Both the position numbers and the translations under genes were made by a program. Below, piece after piece: positions 5,217-5,239 of a stretch of DNA of 5,239 nt. The stretch covers positions 1 through 5,239 of the forward strand of contig CAZYQI010000074.1 of assembly GCA_964649745.1 (NCBI GenBank), written 5' to 3'. Origin of the DNA: CAZEHS01 sp964649745. Its GTDB lineage: Bacteria > Bacillota > Clostridia > Peptostreptococcales > Acidaminobacteraceae. The first letter of the stretch is position 1, and each line of letters begins with the position of its first letter. Under the pieces are notes generated by a model that was not told the DNA's origin, made no database searches, and worked only from the letters and a program-made list of their open reading frames with translations.

Positions 5217-5239
5217 TTAGTTGAACGGATCCAGGGCCT

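Noticed and set aside
1..5239. CRISPR arrays, tRNA or rRNA genes, insertion sequences, prophage or defence modules
   Set aside because: No regularly spaced repeats, no tRNA cloverleaf or rRNA signature, no transposase-like protein and no terminal inverted repeats were found; the gene content is housekeeping and metal homeostasis.

Overview
The window looks like ordinary chromosome from a Gram-positive bacterium, most likely a member of the Clostridia (Firmicutes), with roughly balanced base composition. The evidence is strong AGGAGG-type ribosome binding sites, sigma-A-like promoters, a lipoprotein rather than periplasmic binding protein, and an intrinsic terminator. Genus cannot be fixed from the sequence alone.

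Layout. Positions 1-410 hold no complete gene. They contain a doubtful C-terminal tail of a gene at the left edge. Next come a very good promoter (121-149) and a strong intrinsic terminator (193-238), which together could make a small RNA of about 80 nt. A cluster of short repeats and a weak hairpin behind the zinc operon follow. Positions 411-3404, all on the minus strand, are a compact four-gene operon read in the order znuA (lipoprotein zinc-binding protein), znuC (ATPase), znuB (permease) and a Fur-family repressor, probably Zur. The genes overlap or nearly touch (8-nt overlap, 26-nt overlap, 4-nt gap). The 218-nt space 3405-3622 carries the operon promoter with a Fur/Zur-type 9-1-9 palindrome over its predicted start site, an additional inverted repeat across the -35 region, and a probable divergent promoter. 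Positions 3623-5173 on the plus strand encode a 516-residue FMN-binding, glutamate-synthase-like protein, followed by a hairpin near the right edge.

How the genes work together. ZnuA would capture Zn(II) outside the membrane, ZnuB would pass it through and ZnuC would power transport. The repressor at the end of the operon would sense zinc and shut the operon off through the palindrome, forming a self-regulated uptake circuit. The divergent gltB-like gene has no obvious functional tie to zinc. Its N-terminal four-cysteine cluster, and the absence of the usual glutamate synthase cysteine cluster near the C-terminus, make it the least understood protein here.

I do not see convincing evidence for a wholly new biological system. 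The best leads are the possible small RNA at about 156-238 and the unusual domain make-up of the glutamate-synthase-like protein.
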